The notes under the pieces: generated by a model | Database searches by the model: none | Told to the model about the DNA's origin: nothing | What the model saw: the letters and a program-made list of their open reading frames with translations, nothing else | In this document: positions 11,931 to 22,884 of the stretch, one piece after another | Layout of the letters: every line of letters starts with the position of its first letter | Numbering within the stretch: the stretch's first letter is position 1 | Translations under genes and position numbers: made by a program | DNA from: Lathyrus oleraceus | Taxonomy: Eukaryota; Streptophyta; Magnoliopsida; Fabales; Fabaceae | Reading direction: 5' to 3' | DNA: 64,000 nt | NCBI RefSeq assembly: GCF_024323335.1 | Contig: NC_066584.1 | Span: 420,771,819 to 420,835,818 of the forward strand

Positions 11931-13034
11931 TTGACATGGTTCTGCTCAGATGCGTGCATAGACACGAAGCAGACATGTTGATGCAAGAAGTGCACGAGGG
12001 TTCGTTTGGCACCCATGTCGGTGGTCATGCAATGTCTGAGAGCCGGTTATTACTGGATGACTATGGAATCCGATTGTTTCAAGTATGCTCGGAAATGCCA
12101 TAAATGTCAGATCTATGCTGATAAGATGCATGTACCACCAAGCCCTCTGAATGTCATGAATTCGCCTTGGCCATTCGCGATGTGGGGGATTAATATGATT
12201 GGGAAAATTGAGCCTACTGCTTCTAATGGACATCGCTTCATCCTGGTTGCGATTGATTACTTCACCAAGTGGGTGGAAGCAGCTTCCTATGCTAATGTTA
12301 CCAAACAAGTGGTTGCCCGGTTCATCAAGAAGGAAATCATTTGTCGTTATGGGGTTCCTGAGAGAATCATCACTGATAATGGTTCGAATCTCAATAACAA
12401 GATGGTGAAAGAGCTTTGCAGAGATTTCAAGATTGAACATCACAATTCTTCTCCTTACAGACCGAAGATGAATGGTGCTGTAGAGGCGGCAAACAAGAAT
12501 ATCAAGAAGATTGTGCAGAAGATGGTCGTGACGTACAAGGATTGGCATGAGATGGTGCCTTTCGCTTTGCATGGGTACCGTACTTCAGTACGTACGTCGA
12601 CCGGGGCAACCCCGTACTCCCTTGTGTATGGTATGGAAGTTGTCCTACCTGTTGAAGTGGAGATCCCTTCTCTGAGAGTCTTGTTGGATGTCAAGCTTGA
12701 CGAAGCCGAGTGGATTCGAACAAGGTTTAACGAGTTGAGCCTTATCGAAGAGAGACGGCTAGCAGCTGTTTGCCATGGGCAGTTGTATCAGAGAAGGATG
12801 AAGAGAGCCTTTGACCAGAAAGTGCGTCCTCGAAGCTACCAAATCGGTGATCTAGTTTTGAAGAGGATCCTTCCTCCCGGTACAGATAACAGGGGCAAAT
12901 GGACTCCTAATTATGAAGGTCCATATGTTTTGAAGAAGGTTTTCTCCGGTGGAGCCTTGATGCTTACAACTATGGATGGTGAAGATTTTCCGTCCCCTGT
13001 TAACTCAGATGTAGTCAAAAAATACTTCGCGTAA
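11931..13034 (+). pseudogene. int: Element A integrase, frameshifted, catalytic Asp lost
   Basis: The N-terminal zinc-binding part (HRHEAD...CHKCQIYADK) is split by a single-base frameshift at about 12035-12060; the rest reads to the stop at 13034. The core has WGINMIG where relatives have WGIDMIG, so the first residue of the D,D,E triad is Asn (12193-12195 region). The second Asp (IITDNGSNL) and Glu (MNGAVEAANK) are present. The C-terminal domain ends with the block PNYEGPYVLKKVFSGGALMLTTMDGEDF, shared by B, C and D. An integrase with Asn in the triad should be inactive. Confidence 0.88.
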
Positions 13035-13260
13035 ATTGACCCGCTGGACAAAAAGAATAAAAGAGTCCAGGCAAAAAAGGGCATCCCGGCGAACCAAAAA
13101 ACAGAAAGAAAAGGTTCGGGCAAAAATTAGGGATAAAAATGAAAAGAATGTGTACACCCGATAAGTCGAAAACCCGCAAGGGCGGCTTAGACAAAAATGG
13201 GTATCCCGGTGGATTGAAAACCCAAAAGGGCGATCCAGGCAAAAGAGGGATTAAAGCGAA
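13035..13260 (+). repeat. Post-integrase hairpin run, element A
   Basis: Four consecutive inverted repeats follow the stop: CTGGAC/GTCCAG (13044-13049, 13065-13070), CGAACC/GGTTCG (13090-13095, 13113-13118), TAAGTCG/CGGCTTA (13162-13168, 13183-13189) and TGGATTG/CGATCCA (13210-13216, 13231-13237). The last two enclose CCC-GCAA-GGG and CCC-AAAA-GGG minihairpins. GGCAAAAA-type strings follow the units. The same layout occurs in B, C and D. Confidence 0.75.
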
Positions 13261-13759
13261 GACTACAGTTTGAGTTATCTGTACTTCATCGCGCTTCGTC
13301 GTCTGCCATCTCCAAAGATGTGTTCGGTCCAGTCATTTTTCTCAGAAAGCAAGGAAGTTGGGAGGAAAACTGATGATCTGTGAGTCATAACAGAATTGGG
13401 AAATAGTGGATGCTGTGTTCACATTGCCATTAGGATAGATTTTTTCTTTTGTGCGCAATTACCTCTTTCTAGGAATTGCTTCCCGATGTATTCGCCTTTT
13501 CAGGCCCATTTTCAATCAATAAAAGTCGTTATTCAGATAAATTGCTCTCTTGTTTTTATTTTACTGTTTTGTTTGCAAAAACGTCCGAATTTTTGATAAA
13601 CATTGCATATAAAAACATGAAGGCTAAACAATAACGTGCAGAAAGATAAAACATTTGAAAATCACTTTGAAATGTTGAGGACACTTAAGCGTATCTTGTC
13701 CATGCAACCCCTGGGGCATGTATGTTGTGTTGTTTTGCAGGTTGTCATTCGTAAGGACG
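13261..13759 (+). other. Unassigned 3' non-coding stretch, element A
   Basis: No gene. It contains a segment shared with B (ACATTGCCATTAGGATAGATTT; 13421 here, about 21697 in B) followed by CAATCAATAAAA-type A/T-rich sequence, so it is conserved between elements but has no function I can name. Confidence 0.5.
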
Positions 13760-14660
13760 ATTCCCCAGCAGATATTTCCCCAGTTGAGTTCCCAGCTGAG
13801 TTTGAAGTTTGATTATCCCCACTAAGTTGGAGAGATGTTGTATCCCCAGCGGAGGTATCAGTGGAGTAGTTCTATTCCCCAGCAGTCTGGTTTGAGGTAC
13901 TGCTATCCCCAGCGTGGTCGTGAGCGCTTATCCCCGGCAGGGTTGTGGATGTTTATCTCCAGCATGGTCTGGTATATAACTTTCCTCACCAGAGTTTTGC
14001 TTTTCCTAAGCAGAGTGGGGGATGCCTGTCGCCGTCAGGGTTGTGAAGTTTTTCCCTAGCAGGTCTCCCGAGCAGAAATTTGTGTTGATGGTTTTCCCCA
14101 ACAGGTTCCCCGAGTGGATCAAGTTCGGTGAAAATTATCTCCAGCAGAGTTTATCCTACTTGTGGGTTGGCAGCTCTCCCCAGTGAAGTCTTCTTGATTG
14201 TTCCCCAAGCAGAGTCCCCGAGTGGATTGGGATCCTATCCCCAGCAGTGGCGTTATTCTTCAGCATGAGTAGGAAGTCGGTGTTATTCCCCGCAGAGTAT
14301 TCATCAGACAGAGCCTCCCCACAGAGTTGGAGTATCTGATCTTTGGCTCCCCAGCCGGAGTTCATCATTTTGCATTTGGCATATAGTAACCATTGCATCC
14401 TCAAAATGCGTAGCATTTCCATTCAATATGGAGCATTACGCCCTAGAAAATTCAAACATATGCATTCATGTGTTAAACCTAATCAGATCATATCCCCGGC
14501 AGAGGTGGATCGTTGTTCAACACCTGTACGACACATTTGCTACAGTTGCTCCTGACAGTATTCAGGATTGATAACTCCCCAAGAGAAGTTTAGTTCTTCG
14601 CTCGTCAGTGAAAGGAAAGCTTGATTCCCCCAGTAAGGTCCCCAGCAAGTGTTTAGCCTT
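13760..14660 (+). repeat. CCCCAGCAGAGT-type repeat field, element A
   Basis: At least 15 irregularly spaced copies of a motif close to TTCCCCAGCAGAGT (for example 13764, 13871, 14131, 14201, 14231). The motif is the reverse complement of most of the PBS, so it reads like the 3' end of the primer tRNA. Copies vary at one to three positions and are not head-to-tail. Confidence 0.7.
14408..14441 (+). repeat. GCGTA...TACGC hairpin conserved between A and B
   Basis: GCGTA/TACGC and TCCAT/ATGGA arms separated by a small internal loop. The same sequence is at 22643-22675 in B, followed in both by AAATTCAAACATA. Confidence 0.6.
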
Positions 14661-14694
14661 GCCCTGACATATGTAGATGTCGTCCCCGTGATAC

Positions 14695-16140
14695 CGGTAA
14701 GTGTCATGTCAGCACCCGCGTGTGTTCTTTCTTTGGTGTCGGTAAACACCATTGTTTCGGTGTCGGTAAACATCGACCCTCACCCCAGTCATCGGTAAAT
14801 GTCTGGTCGTCTTCCTTTGGTGTCGATAAACACCATTCTTTCGGTGTCAGTAAACATCGAGTCCTACCCCAGTCATCGGTAAATGTCTGGTCTTCTTTGT
14901 TGATGTCGGTAAACATCATCTTTCGATGTTCGTAACATCTTTATCTTTCCCCAAGCAGATTCACCTCTCTGTTGGTGTCAATAAACGTTGAGTTTTCCTA
15001 CTCGTCCTTTGACGTATAGTTTTATTTCCCCACAGAGTCACCTCTCCGTTGGTGTCGATAAACGATGAGTTTTTCCCGATCGTCCGTTGACGGTTGGTTG
15101 TGTTCACTTTTCCCCAGTAGATTCACCTTTCCGTTGGTGTCGATAAAAGTTGAGTTTTTGCCTAGTCGTCCGCTGACGTCTAGTTGTATATCCTATTTCC
15201 CAGTCATCGGTAAATGTCTGGTCGTCCTTGTTTGATGTCGGTAAACATCATCTTTCGATGTCGGTAAACATCGAGTCTCATCCCAGTCATCGGTAAATGT
15301 ATGGTCGCATTTCTTTGATGTCAGTAAACATCATCTTACGATGTCGGTAAACGTCAATTATTTTCCCCAGTCATCGGTAAATGTCTGGTAGTTCCCCAGC
15401 TAGAGATTCCCAGTAGAGTCGTCGGAAAACGTCCTATCTGGTTTCCGGTTGCAAGTATTTGTTTTCCTTCCCCAGTGAAGTGTTCACCCCTCCGTTGGTG
15501 TCGATAAACGTCGAGCTTCTCCCTTTCGTCCGTTGACGTCTGGTCGAGTCCTTTCCCAGTCATCGTTAATGTCTGGTCGTCCTTTTTTGGATGTCGGTAA
15601 ACATCATCTTTCGATGTCGATAAACATCGAGTCTCATCTCAGTCATCGGTAAATGTCTGGTCGTGCGTATTTCCTTTGATAAAAATCAAAAAAATCCCCA
15701 GGAGTCGTCGGTAAACGTCTTGTCTGATTCCAGTAGCAAATATCTTTTTCCTCCCCAGGTGGAGATGCCATCGGTAAATGGCCCCGTTTGTTTCGATATC
15801 GGTAAATATCGAATGCCCAGTTTAGCCGCCATCGGTAAATGGCCTCATTTTCTTCGATATCGGTAAATATCGAATCCTCAGGCTGATATCGGTAAATATC
15901 AAGTTGCTTTGAAGCCACCATCGGTAAATGGTCTTGCTTCCTTTTAATATCAAACTCTCAGTTGAAGCCACCATCGATAAATGGTCCTGCTTCTTTTAGA
16001 AGTGTTTTCCCAGCAGCCATCGGTAAATGGTCTCGCTGAAGTTGATATCGGTAAATATCAAGTTTCCAGTATTTAGCCATCGGTAAATGGTTTCGCTTTC
16101 CTGAAGTTATCGTGCAGTCGTCATCGGTAAATGGCTTGGC
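14695..16140 (+). repeat. CGGTAA-loop hairpin array, element A
   Basis: More than 20 short palindromes share the loop CGGTAA but differ in stem: GGTGT/ACACC (14735-14750), TCGATGT/ACATCGA (15255-15274), GCCAT/ATGGC (15767-15782), TTCGATAT/ATATCGAA (15792-15813), ACCAT/ATGGT and TTGATAT/ATATCAA later. One subtype has CCAG-t-CAT/ATG-t-CTGG with a conserved T-T mismatch (14785-14806). Stem changes are matched on both arms. tRNA-3'-like CCCCAG motifs are interspersed in the first half. Confidence 0.85.
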
Positions 16141-16259
16141 TTTTCTTGGTATCATATCCCACAGAGTGCAAATTTCTACGGTTCTTTGGTATTCAATCCC
16201 TGTGTACCTTGAAGGTCTGACATCCATTGCTCTCATCCATTCAAGTTCCCAGTTGATTG

Positions 16260-16271
16260 AATAGGGGCAGC
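16260..16271 (+). other. Polypurine tract of element A
   Basis: AATAGGGGCAGC lies directly before the 3' LTR start TGTAGCACC. B has the same tract before its LTR and D has AATAGGGGCATC. It would prime plus-strand synthesis. Confidence 0.8.
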
Positions 16272-19200
16272 TGTAGCACCTCAAATTTGCACCTCCCATT
16301 TTGTATATACATTTACATTTTTAGGTCATAAGCATTGCATTGTTCATCGCATAGTCCATTAATTCATCAGTCAAGACAGGTCAGGAGATTCAGCTGTGCA
16401 AGCAAGCAAGTGCATTTTCTATGGAATCAAAGCCCTAGGGTGGGTATATTGAGTTCATATGATTCAAGGATCATTTTGAAGTGGTTTGGTCAAGCATTGA
16501 AGGTTCAATGCTCATCAGTCATTGATCAATTCATCTGAAACCCTAGAAAGTCAACCAAAGTCAACTGTCAATTCAACCATGGATTTGAAGGTGGGAGATG
16601 GTTAGAGAGGCCTCATTCATGTCCATACAAGTCTCATTTGACATTTCAAACATCAACAATGAAGAATTTGAGGTCAGATGAAAACTTTCCAAAAATAGTA
16701 AATGACCTGTAATTTGAAATTGCCAAAAATGGAAAGGTTTTCTCCTCAAGATTACATCATCAATAAAGCTTCAAATGAAATTTTGTCCAACATGAAAGTT
16801 GAAGATCTTTCTCTCCCCTTTCCAAAAAGTCCAAGATCATGAATTTCTCATGTATGGTTGAAAAGATATGGATCCATCGTGGCCAAGTGAACTTTGAACT
16901 TCAAACATGCATAACTTTCACACCAAATGTCCAAATGAGATGGCTCTTTTTGCAACATTTTTCTCTTGATCTCTACTTTCCAAAACATATATTACATGCC
17001 ATGCATTTTCATCACATGATCATTTGCATTTTCATTGGAATTTTGGAGGGAAAATTATAATTTGAAATTGAAGCATTGTTTTCACATTTTAACACTTACA
17101 TTGGCTCCAAAATAACATTTCAAGTGAATTTCCAAGGCAATTCGTGCACTGTTCCATTGAGCTTTCATGCATAAGGTGCATTATCCAAATTTGCATCCAC
17201 ACCTTGTTTTCCCTAATCCATTTGCCAAATGCTTAATTGTGATTAACAACATGATTAACACAGCATATATATATAGCTAAGCATAACTGTTTTTCTGCTA
17301 ACACAACCAGAATTCAGATCTAGATCTAGTTTCTCATACTTTTGCTCTCACTTTTTTCTTCAATTTTATTCAAATACATTGCCTTGTTCTTGATTCCTTC
17401 TTCACCTGGAAGCATAATTGAGCATTGTTGAGGCAAGAATCAAAGGAATCTATGAAGATTTGAAGCAGCTCGAAGCTTGCATTCATCAATGGCAGTTTCA
17501 TGTTTCTGTGGAATCAAGCACAATTAACCTTCAAACCTTCCTCCATTCAATCATACAAGAGCTTTGGAAGAACTGTTTGAGCTGTTCAAGGCCTGAATCA
17601 AGATGTTCCACTTCTGCATCTTCATCAAGGTCAGAAATCGATTTCCTTAATTCATGAAATTGTTAGGTGATTGTTGTAGATCCTTCCATGCTGATTAATT
17701 TGAGCTTTAGATCACTGATTTCCATGCAGTATTGTGTTAGTTATGCTGATTTAAAGATTGACATGTGAAACTTCATTTGATCGATTTGCTTGATATATGT
17801 TGATTCATGTTAAGCCATGCTTGGATTAGTGATGTATGTTGAGAGATGAACGCGATGATATGATTATTTTGAATTTCTGTGCACTTTTGTTCTTGAGCAC
17901 GAAGAACATGATGAACATGATGAAGCTGTTGAAATTTCCCTTTCCAGAACGTGTTTGATCTTTTCCAGCGTGATTCTTAGGGTTTGCATGTGTTTGTGGA
18001 TACCTGGACATGTATTGGTCCGTGTGGCATTGGCGTGGCAATTTGATTGGCCATGAGCGCTTGATTACGCCACATAAGATAAGTGAAACGACTGTGTTTC
18101 ACTACTGGCGCGCTCCAATTCAAAATTCCCCTCCCTTCGATTCCCAGCTACCACACAAATTCAAATGCATTTTCCATTTTCTCTTTTCCCTCCATAATAT
18201 TCATGTGCATTGTTTCATGTTTTTTAATTTTTTCTTCTACTTCATAAAATCATAACTAAATGAATATTCATCCAAATAATGTGGGAATTTTTGCATCATG
18301 CTCATTATTGTGTCTAGTTTTTTATGAGCATTTTTCCCCAATTTGTGCATGGCTGGAAATTAATTGGTGCTAGGGATTGTGAACATACATGTTTTTTGTA
18401 CCTTGCTTGCCATATCTCTTGTGAAATGATGAGATTTAATCCAATGCCTATGAAATTTTACATGCTTAAACTAGACTTCATGCTGGACATTTTCTTCTAA
18501 ACATGTTTAAGGTTGTTTTGGCTTTGATTTGAGGTCCTTATCATGTTTCATTTCTGTTTTAGGCTTGTGCTAAGTTGGTGTAACCTTTGATTACCATGCC
18601 TAATCATGTCCAATTGCCCTAATTTTTTGTGTGATGATCATGTTGTATGTTTTGTTTAGCCATGAATTTTATTGAGATTAATTGAATCGTTTTTGATTTA
18701 ATATGCACTTGTTCATTCTGTTGTCTCAATGTGCTTTCAACTTGCATACCTTGTCATGATTGGTTTATGAAATGAATTTGGTTGATGCTATTGACATGAG
18801 ACCTTTTGGAATGTGTTCTTAATTGATTGAGGTTGATTGATGTTGAATTTCATGTTCTGTTTTGAATTGTTTCTCCCTCTTTGACCCTAGGCTTTGTCCT
18901 AGTGGTTTGTGCTTATGTTTGAGCTTTGGTTTCAGGTTAAAGAAGCACATTGCCTTAAGTGAAGTTGTTCACTCATTTGGATGGATTATTTGGTTGATGT
19001 TCGCTAATCTTGAATTGTTTTATAGGTTGATGTTAGCTCATTTGAGTTTGAGCTTGTGCCTTGCACCTTGTTGCATTGCTTGTTTGACTGTGTACTGTTA
19101 ACTGTTGACTATTGGTTGTCTGTTTGACTTTTTGAGTTGTATACTAATTGAGTTGGATTTTTTCAGGTACATTAGTTGCTTAAGTTCTTTTGAACTTGCT

Positions 19201-20554
19201 TTTGCTTTTGCTTGGTTGCTTAACCATTTGAGGTATAACTCTCTGACTCCATGTAGTCTGGAAGACCTATCCTGTTACTTGGGCAGGCACCTGTCTGAAG
19301 CCCTCCTTAAGAGGCAATGCTTGTGTTTGTTTATCTTTGTGCCAAGCAGGAAAAGACCTCTATGAGGCGATTGGCTGATAAAAGAGATGTGTAATCCATC
19401 TCCTGCTATTCAGTGAGTCATCCACTTTGGTCACACACCTTGTGTTGATGCATTGTGGATATTAACCCAAGATCACTGTTGAGTCAGTCATATGTGGAGA
19501 AGAGTTCCAACTTTCTGAACTCCCACACTTTCATTTATCTGAAGCTCTCCCAGGCCAGGGATAAGAGCTGTGAAGTCTTATCTTCACTTCCCATTTCATC
19601 TGCTTCACCCTAACTCTCAATGTTAGGGTTAAGAGCTAATTACACCTGATTCCAGTTGGCTTGTGTTTCACAGCCTAACCTTGTGTGAGCCCACTTTGTT
19701 TGTATATAGTGTGTGCTATTTGTGTGTATGTTTGCTTTGCCTGTGATGTTTAGGATAGCTTGCTCCCCGTGCAAGTTAGATAGAAACTTCAACCTAGGAC
19801 CATGGTGAATTTACATGATAACTATTAGGCTCGAGTCAGTCTCCCTTCTACGTAGGCAGGAGATGAGCTGATCTCTCCGGGCGCCCTTTTTCTTTTGTAC
19901 CCCCTTTGTGTGTGTTTGGAGTCTGACGTAAGTCCAGCGATTGGCAGTCGGTTTCCTGTGTCTGGTTTGTTGGTTCGGAGTCTGATGTAAGTCCAGCGAT
20001 TGGCATTCGGTTTCCAGGTTTGCCTGTTTGTGTGGAGTTTGACATAAGTCCGGCGATTGGCAGTCGGTTTCCAGTGTGGTTTTGTTTGGCGTGCGTTAGC
20101 CGAGCTACGAGTGCTCTGATTCTTCTTTAGTCCGAGAAGATACGTATGCATAGGATGCGACATCCTAGCGAGCACGTTTCCCCCTGTCCCGAACTACGTC
20201 GACTCTGATGTCTGTGCCTGACAGACTACGTAGGCCCAGGATGCGATATCCTGCCGAGTTAGTTTCTTTTGTCTTTCCTGTGTCTCTTTCAGCCATTGTT
20301 TGATGTTTGCGAGCAGTGTTTAGCAACCTTTATCCTTCCTTTTGTGCGTGGATCCCGTCGAGTACGACGGATGCGTAGGGGTGCTAATACCTTCCCTTCG
20401 CATAACCGACTCCCGATCCCATCTCCCTTTGGTCGCGAGACCATGTCTTTTCCAGGTTTACTTCGAGCGTTTCCTTTCCCTCTTTTGGGATAAATAACGC
20501 ACGGTGGCGGCTCTGTTGTTTTATTTTCCCACCGGTTTTTTGCGTAATGCGACA
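16272..20554 (+). repeat. 3' LTR of element A
   Basis: Starts TGTAGCACC and ends GACA; 4283 bp. Compared with the 5' copy it lacks 330 bp (junction at about 18495) and 90 bp (junction at 19850). It carries three GGAGTCTGA-type tandem units (19917-20075) and the ACGTAGGC motifs near its end. The first 1.5 kb, absent from the windowed 5' copy, includes the U3 promoter region. The bases after it (GCGGC, 20555-20559) should be the target duplication; the partner is outside the window. Confidence 0.94.
17265..17275 (+). promoter_or_regulatory. TATA box candidate in element A 3' LTR
   Basis: TATATATATAG about 1 kb into the LTR, at a place matching the TATA boxes of the B and D LTRs. It probably marks the U3/R boundary with initiation about 30 bases downstream. 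Confidence 0.55.
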
Positions 20555-21310
20555 GCGGCGTCTTATGCAAACGTGACGAAACAGGTCATGGCCAGGTTCC
20601 TGAAAAGAGACATCATTTGCAGATATGGGGTTCCCGAGAGAATCATCACTGATAATGGTTCTAATCTCAACAACAAGATGATGGTAGAAATGTGTCGGGA
20701 GTTCAAGATCGAGCATCACAATTCTTCTCCTTATCGTCCGAAGATGAATGGGGCGGTCGAGGCGGCTAATAAGAATATTAAGAAGATTGTGCAAAAAATG
20801 GTCGTGACCTATAAGGATTGGCACGAGATGCTGCCGTTTGCATTGCATGGGTATCGAACCTCAGTGCGTACATCTACTAGGGCAACGCCTTTCTCGCTTG
20901 TGTATGGGATGGAAGTTGTGCTACCAGTTGAGGTCCAGATTCCGTCATTGAGAGTCCTGATGGATGTGAAATTGGAAGAGGCTGAATGGGTAAAGACTCG
21001 GTATGAAGAGTTGAGCCTGATTGAGGAAAAGAGGCTGGCAGCCATTTGTCATGGGCAGTTGTACCAGCAGTGAATGAAGCGTGCTTTTGACCGAAAGGTG
21101 CGACCTCGTGTGTACCATGTGGGAGATATGGTGTTGAAAAGGATCCTTCCTCCTCAGAACGATCGTCGGGGCAAGTGGACACCCAATTATGAAAGTCCAT
21201 TCGTGGTCAAGAAGGTTTTCTCTGGCGGAGCCTTATTGTTGACGACCATGGATGGTGAGGATTTTCCATCCCCTATGAATGCGGACGCAGTTAAAAAATA
21301 CTTCGTATAA
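20555..21310 (+). pseudogene. int: Element B integrase, C-terminal part
   Basis: The frame starts in the codons for AASYANVTKQ, exactly where the A 3' LTR ends, and runs to 21310 with one stop (TGA at 21071-21073, where A has an Arg codon; CGA-to-TGA fits). The second catalytic Asp (IITDNGSNL) and the Glu (MNGAVEAANK) are visible; the first Asp and zinc finger are left of the window. The C-terminal block SGGALLLTTMDGEDFPSP matches A and C. Confidence 0.88.
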
Positions 21311-21530
21311 AAGACCCGCTGGACGAAAAGAATAAAATAGTCCAGGCAGAAAGGGGCATCCCGGTGAACCAAGTAAAAATGAAAAAGGTTCGGGCAAAAA
21401 TTAGGGATAAAAAGGAAAAAAATTGTACACCCGGCAAGTCGAAAAACCCCACAAGGGCGACTTGGGCAAAAAAGGGTATCCCGGTGGACTGAAAACCCGA
21501 AAGGGAGGTCCAGGCAAAAGAGGGAATGAA
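21311..21530 (+). repeat. Post-integrase hairpin run, element B
   Basis: Same arrangement as in A: CTGGAC/GTCCAG, GAACC/GGTTC, AAGTCG/CGACTT and TGGACT/AGGTCCA arms around AAAACCC...AAGGG cores (one CCCGAAAGGG), with GGGCAAAAA spacers. B has Watson-Crick AAGTCG/CGACTT where A has a G-T wobble. Confidence 0.7.
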
Positions 21531-22340
21531 ACGAACAGCTGCGTCTAGCATGGTCGTTTGTACGTTAGAGATGACACATGGATAATCTGAAAGCGAAGAT
21601 CGGTCGGAAGCGTCTTGTTTTGGAAGGCAGAAAGCGCGGAGTGTCTTGAGGACATATGGGTTGTAACTGGGTTAGAACTCGATGAGATCATGGGTTCACA
21701 TTGCCATTAGGATAGATTTTCCTTTTGTGCGCAATTACCTCTTTTCAGGGATTGCTTCCTGTGTACTGCTCTGTTACGAGCCACCTTTTTCAATCAATAA
21801 AATGCATATTCAGTCAAATAATTTTGTTTTTGTTTTCATTACCGTTTTGATTGCAAAAACATCCGGTTATTTTTGATAAGAATCGTTGCATTTTGAGACG
21901 TGGGGGTCTCTTCCAATGCATGTTTATAGGATTAAAACTTGAAATCTTATTCGGAAGGTTGAGTGACCTTGGTGTTGAAATTTTGGCAAGCCTGGGGCAC
22001 GTTTTATCTAACGATCTCTTTTGCAGGTGCTGTTGGTTATTTTCACTCACTTGCAGGTTGTGGTGCGAAGCGTTTCTTTTTTACAAAAGACTCCTTTGAA
22101 GTCCAATCAGGGACAAGGAGTTGAAGAATGGTGTAGAGACGACGAAAGAATTGTGACGATCCTAGGGGGTTAATCAAGAAGACTCTTCACAGTCTGAGGA
22201 CTTGAAGTAGGGAGAAGTCGAGAATACAAGATGGTGAATCGAAAAGACCGGATGAGTCCGGAAGTTCTCAAAAGTGGAAAGTTGACATTGTGGTTGGATG
22301 GTGAATACTAGTGTTCGACGAGTCGACGGGTGTTCCGTGT
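21531..22340 (+). other. Unassigned 3' non-coding stretch, element B
   Basis: No gene or clear repeat. It shares the GCCATTAGGATAGATTTT block with A near 21700. Otherwise nothing recognised. Confidence 0.45.
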
Positions 22341-22610
22341 CAAATATTCTGTATCTCCCCAGCGGGTTCGAGGTCGGTGTTTCCTCAACAGCCAGGCCTG
22401 AAGGTTGTTGTTCCCCCGGCAGGGGTGTGCGTTGGTAGTGTTTTCCCCAGTTGACTTCCCCAGTAGATCGAGTTCAGTGGAGGTCATCCCCAGTAAGGGT
22501 TACTCTTTCCTCGGCAGGAGTGTTATCCCGAGCAGGGTTGGAGATTGGAGCAATATCGAGTTCCTCAACAGAGTTTCTCGTGCTGTCCCCTAAGGGGGAT
22601 ACTTTTTATG
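22341..22610 (+). repeat. CCCCAGC-type repeat field, element B
   Basis: Short field of degenerate copies of the tRNA-3'-like motif: CTCCCCAGCGGGTT (about 22355), TTCCCCAGTAGA (about 22455), ATCCCCAGTAAGG and weaker ones. Smaller than the fields in A and D. Confidence 0.55.
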
Positions 22611-22642
22611 CATTCATCATTTAGAGAAGCATAACATATTGC

Positions 22643-22675
22643 ATAACTAATCGCGTAGCATTTCCATTTTCATGG
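22643..22675 (+). repeat. GCGTA...TACGC hairpin, element B copy
   Basis: Counterpart of the hairpin at 14408-14441 in A, with the same arms and downstream AAATTCAAACATA. Confidence 0.55.
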
Positions 22676-22884
22676 AGCATTACGCCATCGAAAAATTCAA
22701 ACATACGCGTGTAAATCATAAAACCTTCTCGGTATTCCAAGTGATAAACCAGAAGCTTGTTTCCAGTACTCAGACTAAAGGTTGTTCATGACTTATTATC
22801 CCCGGCATAGGTCGTTGGCCCACGTGCCGCCTCAATTATCATTTTCTCTATTTCTGCCGATACTGACAGGCATGAAAAGTTTCC

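Larger units (their letters stand above)
1..20554 (+). mobile_element. Element A: Tat/Ogre-type Ty3/gypsy LTR retrotransposon, 5' end outside window
   Basis: Position 1 corresponds to 17808 in the 3' LTR, so about 1536 bp of the 5' LTR lie left of the window and the whole element is about 22.1 kb. The order is LTR, PBS, leader, ORF1, gag-protease, intron, RT-RNaseH-aRNaseH-integrase, long non-coding 3' region, PPT, LTR. This order, the size, ORF1 and the intron are the hallmarks of Ogre elements. It is inserted into the integrase gene of element B: B coding sequence starts directly after the 3' LTR. Its coding regions carry several stops and two frameshifts, so it is not autonomous now. About 40 substitutions over 2747 aligned LTR positions (about 1.5%) indicate a fairly recent insertion. 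Confidence 0.93.

Noticed and set aside
11946..12572. 208-aa minus-strand ORF opposite integrase
   Set aside because: Shadow; a matching minus-strand ORF appears at 20384-20848 only because integrase is conserved on the + strand.
13760..14660. tRNA gene or tRNA-derived SINE because of tRNA-3'-end-like motifs
   Set aside because: Only the terminal 10-17 bases match; no A/B boxes, anticodon arm or cloverleaf is visible.
14156..16299. Possible CRISPR-like array because of regular CGGTAA repeats
   Set aside because: Repeat core is 6-8 bases, spacing is irregular, the spacer arms are complementary to each other, and the location is the 3' region of a plant retroelement.
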